From NCBI GenBank assembly GCA_003991915.1, contig RQTK01000166.1, positions 463,866 through 527,865 of the forward strand: DNA of 64,000 nt. The letters are read 5' to 3'. The stretch is from Elysia chlorotica. Lineage: Eukaryota > Mollusca > Gastropoda > Plakobranchidae. The notes below the pieces were generated by a model. That model made no database searches, had not been told where the DNA came from, and saw only the letters and a list, made by a program, of their open reading frames with translations. Shown piece after piece: positions 56,895 to 64,000 of the stretch. The number at the start of each line of letters is the position of its first letter. The stretch's first letter is position 1. The translations under genes were made by a program, and so were the position numbers.

Positions 56895-59800
56895 AAAATT
56901 AAAACCTGCAAATGATTGAACATTTTTTTTGTCCTTTTCAACATTGTGTAATTTATTTTGTTTAAAATTTAGAAGAAAAAAAAATCTTTTTTTTTTATCT
57001 TTTAAAATAAAAAAAGATCCTTTGACTGGTTTTCAATACCATCCGTACATGATTTTTATATTCATTTACATGTAAATATTGTTGAAGGCTGAGAGTGGAA
57101 ATTTATGACTCCTTGGAAAATGTTGGATTTAGAACCCCATCACTTGCATTGTGAGGAAGTGTTGACAGATAAAAGTGAAAATTCTACATGACATCCAATT
57201 TTCTATTTTCCAAAAAGCAATAGTTAAATGACAAGATAATAATAAACACAATGGTGATTACAGTCATAACACAACAGTAAGTCAAAAGCAAGGAGTTTTA
57301 TTGAATTCTATAGAAAATCTTCAGCTAATAGAACAAAGATGATGAAAGTAAAGCAGTAGAAAAATATTTGACATGATTGTCATTGTCATGTAATTGTATA
57401 AAAATTTCATTTGCAGAATGGGCAAAAAAGGCAAACAACCCTCTACATCTGTAAAAAAAATAAAAAAAATCCACAACCTTAGAAAAACAAAGCAAAAATG
57501 GAACAATGAAAGCCAACAATTTTCATTTTTATGAATTACGAAATAATGGTTAAGAAACAACCATTCATTTGTACTGTAAGGTCTATGTCTGTTCATGCCT
57601 ACTTTTGTGGACCAAAAAACTCCCCAAAAATCGTGACTGACATTAGTACGTATAATACAATGTATTATCAAAACTTCGTTGTCGTTGTTGTAAGTACATA
57701 CAAAAATCCACATAATAAATGGTTATTATCTTTTCATAAATAAATTCATAATAATAAAAAAAGGGGGGAAGGTATAAAATTTGACTGTGTAAAGAGAATA
57801 GTAATAGTGATAATAAAAAAAAAGAAATAAACTCTGTTCTTAGGGTCTCCTTTTTCTTTTTATAACTTGTATAGTTTGTAAAGCTGTATAACATTAGTAG
57901 TCTTTTATACAAAACTTGTATAATGATGTATAAATAATGTAGTTTCATGCATACATGTATTCAATAGACTTAATTGAAAGTGTGAAATATGATATGAATA
58001 GCATAAGAATCCATTTAAAATACAAATAAATAAACAGCTTACCATTCAATGGAAAAACAGTATAGTAACCATATTCTTTTAAAGTTCTTATTGTTGAGAG
58101 AAAAACAGAATAAATGTGGAACCATTTCCATGTAAAGAAATTTGAGAATATGAAACAAGCGCATTTATTATAAAAATATGAGGAAAAAAAAGAAGGAAAA
58201 AGAGAAAGCAAATGTAAAGGCTAATGGCACAATAACAATTTCTCATTGCCACGTTTTCATGATTGTATTTCGCATACAGTTAAAATCAAACGTACAAAAA
58301 CTAATCTTGGCCTAGTTTTTATAACTAAAAAAAAATAATCCTTTATGGATACATGAGGATTGAACTGGGCGGCTTACCTGTTTGTCAACCAAAAGCAATA
58401 CAAACTGAGCTATCTGCCTCCTTAGGCCCCCCTCCCCAATGCAAGGCAATAAGCATTTTAAACCAATATGTACATATTTGTACATAATGCACACAACATG
58501 CAAAGTTATTGACCATGTCAAGATCAGATGAGCAGATATATTTTGGAACTTGCTCTTAACACTGAACAGGCAGAGAAAAACTTTGGGATGGGCTATGAAA
58601 CTGGATTATTGGGATCAAAGGGATATAGTCACCAACACTCCATAGTCTCGATGTGCTTTCTAGGAAATCAAGAAAAAATGGCAAGTTTGAAGATGTGACT
58701 AGTTAGGAAAAACAAAACAAAAAACAGCAATGTCAATCCCAAGAAAACCAAGCATAAAAACATTTTTTGTTTTAAGTTTTGAAGCAAACACAACGCATTA
58801 TCTATAAATTGATAATAATCACCGAAAGAAGTGAAAAAAATTGTATCTGAGTTAAAATTGTTTTACGAATAATGAACAATATAAGCATTGATGCAAATAC
58901 TTGAGGTTTTTACATTATTACTGAAACACCAGCTTTTAAGCAGAACTAAACTGAAAGTACACACAAATCAACTAAACTAAAAATGCAGGTTAACTAATGC
59001 ATGATGTTTGCAGAACTGCAACTAAAAAGATACACAGGCAAGCAAAATGGCACAACAACTGAATGAACCCTTAAGTAGAATATGATTGGGAAAGCACATA
59101 CAGTAAACGCAATATTGGATTATAAAAAATATTTAAGATAAACTAATAAAAGAGGGCCAAAGAACTTCACACTATATGAAGTTGCTTTTATTAAAATTTT
59201 GAATCTCTCTGTAAATCTCTATGAAAAAAAAAAAGAACTGCAAATTTACACTAATTGGAAACAAAATAAGTGCAATTTTCAAAAAGATTGGCTGGTTATA
59301 AAAATGTCCAAAAAAGGCTTACAAATATGCTGTTCTATCTTCCATATTTTTTGTTAATATCGAAAGCAGAATTTAGGATAAAAAACAAAGCAACTTTTGT
59401 AAAGTAGGAAGTACAATTTTACGTGAATATGAAATTTACAGCAAGAGGGCTGATAATATACAAGGAGGAATCACAATAAAAAATGTTTCAAAAGGACAAA
59501 TGATAATAACAACCATTTTCAAATAATATCCAATTCTAATACACAACAATTATAAACCATGACTAGTTATGTAAAAGGAAGGATAAAAATGCCATGATTT
59601 TGAAAGCCATGAGGAATTATGCTATTGTACAAATATGAAATGAATTGACTGAAGTTTATGTAGAGATGCACGTGGTAGAAATTAAGCTAAATAATGCCCT
59701 TCACAAGCAAAAATAGTCAGAAAATAGCCGTGGAGCATTAGGCAATCAGAGCTGAGGTTCAAAGATAGAGTCCTATCGAAGGCACTCCGGAAATATACAG

Positions 59801-60176
59801 TCAGTGATAATCTCTGTGCCAAGATATACAAATTATGATTATTACAATTAGTTGCACTTGCTTGAAAATAAGCGACGCTAAAGGTTGAAAATAAATATTA
59901 AAGAAATAAATTAATAAATTATTTCCAAGAGTCTCAAACTCCAGGCACTAAACATACAAAGTTCACAAAAGTTTTGTACCTCCTGAATACTTTCAGAAAG
60001 AGCTTGAAGCTTCTAGTTTTAGATTTTCATGTGTGCACATAACCAGCTCCAGTGGTTTGATTTTACAAACTGAGGTGCCACAGCTAATATTTTCATTGGG
60101 AAAAACATACAATCATTGGTTATAGTAGATTATAACTCATGAATAATACAATTTGCTTCTTTTCCATTATTTCAAC
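56895..60176. other. Convergent intergenic space / 3' UTRs
   Basis: Very AT-rich. ATTAAA at about 56899 and AATAAA near 57005 could end the methyltransferase transcript. The remainder may be the long 3' UTR of the minus-strand gene ending at 60177. Apart from a SINE head at 58345-58440 no structure is seen; frames in it are low-complexity. Confidence 0.5.
58345..58440 (-). mobile_element. tRNA-like SINE head, minus strand
   Basis: On the minus strand GGCAGATAGCTCAGTTTG (A box) and CGCCCAGTTCAATCCTCATG (B box) stand 40-50 bases apart, as in pol III internal promoters. The anticodon arm does not fold and the acceptor ends do not pair, so it is SINE rather than tRNA. Confidence 0.55.
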
Positions 60177-62605
60177 TTATTTGGTCACTTTATTTTTAAA
60201 CCTGTTGGACAAACGAATTGGATTTTTCTTTTGCCTATCAAACGGATTTACATCGTTGTTTATGTTTTCCTTGTCGTCTCCTTTATGTTTAGATTTGTTT
60301 GCCAGTTTGCCAGCTAGGTTGCCAGATTTCACTTTGGTTTTCTGCCCGACTTTGATCTCCGCGGCCCAGTCTAGTTTCTCCGACCCGTCCTGACTGTGGC
60401 CGTCCTCACTCCCGCTGTGGCTGTCCCTATTTCTTGCCACCACGCCCTTGCCAAGGTTCTGATCCGAGGAATTTTTCTGCCGCAAGACCTTTTTAGAAAT
60501 CTTCGTCAAAAAGTTGGAGAGCGTTCCAGATTTTCGCTCCCCTCGTTTACCTCCCCTGACAAATTCCTGCGGGTCAAGGTCTTCGGAAGCGTCGACGCAG
60601 GAAGGAACCGCTATGGTTGGCCCGGGCACCAGGGCGATGGGTCTGCCGAGGTGGGGCAGCGGGATTCGGGGTCCGCCCGACTCCAGGTTCAGAGTGGCCA
60701 GTGTCAGCGAGCTCTCAGGCCTTGCCAGCGGGGCCTGGAGTTCGGTTCTCAGCTGGTGCTGGTACCTGGGAGAGGACGCATGAAACCTTTAGAAGCCATG
60801 CAACAAAATCACTCAGAAATTATTATCATTTTTGGCCTCTACAGACTTGCCAACCCAAACTGAAATCTTTCAAGTGTTCCTAAGCCCCTGTCTTAACATT
60901 AAGCTTTAAGTCTGTAACATGGGTTTGCAACTCTAATTGCCTTCATTGGTTTCAAAACGTTAAACTGTGTTTAGAATGATTTCGTAATAGATTGTCGCCG
61001 ATTCACATACTTATTTGATCATCGTCAGTCGTCTCAATACATGAGTTTTGTGCAAAGTTTGACCACTCCAGCAACTATGCAAATGGCCACTGCTTTTCTC
61101 TTTTAAAGACAAATTTTAACAACTCTTTAAAGTATATAGCCTTTTAGCAAATCAACATTCTACTTTTAGCTAAATAAAAAAATATATTTTTTATTTTATG
61201 CTTTTGATAAAAATATATAATACCAAATCTTTCAAAAAAATATACAAGTAGATATGAGCCATACTTAAATGTCTGTGAGAGATTGACTTCATATTTCTAA
61301 GTTAAAAGAGTTATGAATTAAACTAATAAAGCAAGGAAAAATGAAAAGACTTCAAAATAGGTTGGCAGCCCTCCTTGTTACTGTATGTCAGTGGTAGGAA
61401 TTTGTTTTATTTTTAATCGATTTAAAGTTTTAAAAAAAACAAGTATTTATATATATAATTTATAAGAAACACTAATGTTGTAGATTTACTTATTACGAAG
61501 AGAGAGAATCAATAGATATTTATGTCTTGTACGGTGAATATGAATGTAGAGACATTTATACCTCAACGGAAAAAGAGAGAAGATAGAATAGATACTTTTG
61601 TACTGATGATATCCCTATACTTTTATACAATTAATTATATAAATATATGCTGGTTTTCGTGCCAAATCAATTTTATGGAAATCCCTGAACAAAGAATATT
61701 ATCAGTCTTCATTTAACTCACATAATTTATTTTCATTGAAATCCTTTAACAATTAATATAACGTATTACAGGTGTACTCACCAAATACATTCATTGAAAT
61801 CCCTAGACAGATTATACAGTACAACTTGGACTCTACAAACAAGCTCGCTAGTTTTCAATAGTTTGTTGAAGCCATGTGTGGCTAACTACTGCCTATACTG
61901 TACTTCCATTACATAATTATAACAAGATAGACCCCCCTTGCTTACACTGGGATTTTTCTTATGGAACAAACGTTCCACTGTAATTATGTTTTACTGTAGT
62001 TTGTATCCAAGATAGTTTACTTAAGACAAAGAAGAATAAGAGTTGGGGATTTTTATCTGTCCGTTGAACGTAGGGTGTTCTTTAAGTTCATTTTGTTGTA
62101 TATTGATTTCTACTGTGTCACCTATCATAGTTGTACTTAAATAAATCAATTTGATTGAGATCCCCAAATAGATTGATTCACCTATCACGGTTGAAATAGA
62201 TGTAACAGGCATCTATACAGATGTCACAATACTTGCACTCACCCAACAGGAGCTCTGTGGTTTCAGCCCTCACTGGTTGGGTCAGTGTCAGTCTAATGTG
62301 ATTGGCTGAGACATGAGTCATGGTACCCCTGCCCTGTCTTGTGTGTGGCAGCACATAAAATTGTCAGACGTCAGCCCACAATATAGCCTATATAGTGCTG
62401 ATGTTAGGAATTCGTAACAACTCAACTCTTACTCACCGAATCCATTTTGAGCTGCCGGTCATCGACTCTCCAAGGTCGCTGCGACTCCTGTGGTGCGATT
62501 TGACGGGTTTTCCCGCCATCCTGGCAAGTTGGTTCTGCAGAGGGAGGATGGGCGGTGCTCGCATCTCTAGGGTCGACACCGCCGGGACTTTCTGTAGGTT
62601 GTGGC
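60177..62605 (-). CDS. Unrecognised basic protein, last two exons
   Basis: Exons 62437-62605 and 60177-60765 (stop TAA) join in phase (CG plus G, giving Arg in SKWIRYQHQL). The 5' part is outside the window or not recognised. Visible: a basic Ser/Arg patch (KPVKSHHRSRSDLGES), a Pro/Leu-rich stretch (GGPRIPLPHLGRP), SGTLSNFLTKISKKVL, a Ser/Asp/Gly-rich acidic block, a KEN motif (DDKENIN), an NPF motif and the basic end RLSNRFKNKVTK. Mostly disordered composition with no known domain. KEN can be an APC/C degron and NPF an EH-domain ligand, but these are three-letter motifs and prove nothing. The open frame spans 588 nt without interruption and codon use is GC-richer than the flanks, so coding is likely. 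Confidence 0.7.
60766..62229. other. Intron of the 60177-62605 gene, nothing recognised
   Basis: AT-rich, with no further exon or repeat identified before the SINE at 62230. Confidence 0.5.
62230..62430 (+). mobile_element. tRNA-derived SINE abutting a splice donor
   Basis: Body CACTGGTTGGGTCAGTGTCA, GACATGAGTCATGGTACC, CCCTGTCTTGTGTGTGGCAG and CACATAAAATTGTCAGACG. Tail CCCACAATATAGCCTATATA, then TGATGTTAGGAATTCG and AACTCAACTC. It ends a few bases from the donor of exon 62437-62605. Confidence 0.8.
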
Positions 62606-62714
62606 CTGGGGATTAAAATATTGTTAGAAATATTGTGATATGGTACAAAACTAAAAATGAGATATTTGTAAAGCGTTTGCCTCAGTAATAGGGTATTGCC
62701 CCTAGCTCTTGACT

Positions 62715-62992
62715 TGGGTGAACTGGCTGAAATGGTAGAGCCTTGAGCTTCTATTTGGGAGTCCCAAGTTTCAACTCCGCCATATGGAAAATTTATTTGT
62801 TGATTTCATCCCAAACTGCTTAGATTTGTGACGGTATACTGTAACCAGCTGTAACTGAAGTCCTGGTATCCCCCCATCCCCCTCTATCTCTGATCTGATC
62901 TCTGTGTGACAGCATGTAGAATTATCAGACGTTAGTCTATGCACCTGTCAGCAATGTAGCCCACTTGCTGATGTTGCATGTAAAGAACCAAA
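62715..62992 (+). mobile_element. tRNA-derived SINE, diverged
   Basis: Head TGGTAGAGCCTTGAGCTTC and GAGTCCCAAGTTTCAACTCC (degraded B box). Body CTGGTATCCCCCCATCCCC and a GTGTGACAGCATGTAGAATT block. Tail TGATGTTGCATGTAAAG. Same order as the other copies. Confidence 0.7.
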
Positions 62993-64000
62993 TCAGCATA
63001 AGGTTTTGACACTCACAGGTTTAATTCATATGTTTGACTTACGTCTTTGCTTGTGGATTGGATACTAGTTCTACTGAAAGGATACTCATTCTAGCCTTTC
63101 TGTTTCTCTACCTGCTTCAACAGGCACCGTTTTCAAGGTAAGCAATTTTTTTGCGAACAAGTGATGAGAAGAGAAAAGGTGTAACATCTTCTGAGAACTG
63201 GAATGATTGAAGGAAAAAACTGCAGCAGAACACCATTAAAAAACAAAAGAATTAGGACGGACTTACAAACTGGCTTAACACAGGGAAAGTGTTGGAGGCA
63301 CCAAAAGCCTGTGTCCGATGAATTGTGCCATTTTTTGGGGCAAAATTATGCTAATATTATGCACAAAAATAGGCAAACTATGCCAGAAATTATGCCAAAA
63401 ACTTTAGATAGGCCTATACATATGTTCTTGCATGCTTTTATAACCTCCAAATCCTAATTTTCACAATAAATATGAATGCTGTTAGGTTTAAAGACATTAA
63501 GTTGTTCGTTTCATTAGTAACAGCTAAAAAGCAGAAATATAAAATAACAGACTACTTGACAATGTAGAAGAACATTATTTTCAAGAAAACGATTTTAACC
63601 ATTAGCATGGCCCACCAGCCTCTGTGGCAGTCAGAAAGAAACCACCCAAGGCAGAGTAGCGTGTTAAGAATGGATGGGCGAATGAAAAAATGTCACTTTT
63701 AATAGCTAACCTAATATGTAATATGATAAAAAATTAATGATTAGGAAGATACACATAAACGACAATAATAAATAGAAAGAAATTAATTCTTGTGACGTTA
63801 CGCTCTGACTTTTGATCAAAGAGATCCATTGAGTAGGCTATAGTGAGATTAACCTGATTAAAGGTTGAGAGTACAATACGGACTACAGACTGGGGAGGGA
63901 GGAAAACAATGCTGAGTAGGCTAAATTTACAATCATGAATTGGAGCGTTTATAATTAAAAGAAACCAAAGTGAAAAGGAGTGTCCATGAGAATCTTTGAA
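62993..64000. other. No gene recognised
   Basis: AT-rich. An 84-codon plus-strand frame at 63203-63457 has no domain or coding-like bias. Upstream exons of the 60177-62605 gene were sought here on the minus strand without success. Confidence 0.5.

Noticed and set aside
58345-58440. Functional tRNA gene on the minus strand
   Set aside because: A and B boxes are present, but the acceptor ends do not pair and no anticodon arm of the right size forms; a SINE head fits better.

Overview
The window is animal nuclear DNA. Genes are split by many GT-AG introns, the AT-rich intergenic space carries tRNA-derived SINEs, and introns are full of micro- and minisatellites. The protein relationships (a one-gene HARS, an FCS-4xMBT-SAM Polycomb protein, a SUMO2/3-type SUMO) and the SINE tails suggest a lophotrochozoan, most likely a gastropod mollusc. 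That placement is inference. One assembly gap of 65 N lies at 40881-40945.

Layout. (1) 453-8750, plus: the 3' part of a leucine-rich-repeat gene with two C-terminal EF-hands. All recognised introns are phase 0 and almost every intron is packed with a different tandem repeat. (2) 11570-14845, plus: a complete four-exon SUMO gene. (3) 14846-22368: gene-poor AT-rich DNA with an 82-bp repeat and a LINE 3' fragment. (4) 22369-40389, minus: an 18-kb Polycomb-group gene encoding acidic N-terminus, FCS zinc finger, four MBT repeats, basic/serine-rich linker and SAM domain (MBTD1/Sfmbt class). It contains an 0.8-kb exon-bearing duplication joined by a 54-bp satellite. (5) 40390-45619: promoter, a SINE-seeded 34-bp minisatellite with the gap, SINEs and a candidate inverted-repeat element. 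(6) 45620-54431, minus: cytosolic histidyl-tRNA synthetase in 15 exons, plus an alternative first exon that looks like a mitochondrial presequence. (7) 55785-56894, plus: an intronless, divergent BUD23-like methyltransferase, divergent from HARS. (8) 60177-62605, minus: the last two exons of an unrecognised basic protein.

The genes do not form a pathway: they are unrelated housekeeping and chromatin genes. SUMO and the MBT gene converge, HARS and the methyltransferase diverge, and the methyltransferase converges on the last gene.

The most unusual signal is that several intronic minisatellites are built out of the neighbouring splice site. About 50 copies of a 17-bp unit carrying a consensus 5' splice site follow the real donor at 4088, and a 43-bp unit carrying an acceptor-like site leads into a HARS exon at 47432. 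Other points are a 17-bp duplication that shifts the HARS frame, a frame offset just before the SAM domain, and the broken exon duplication in the MBT gene. These three may be assembly or haplotype artefacts. Exon coordinates come from splice motifs and frame continuity read by eye; no alignment or transcript data were available.
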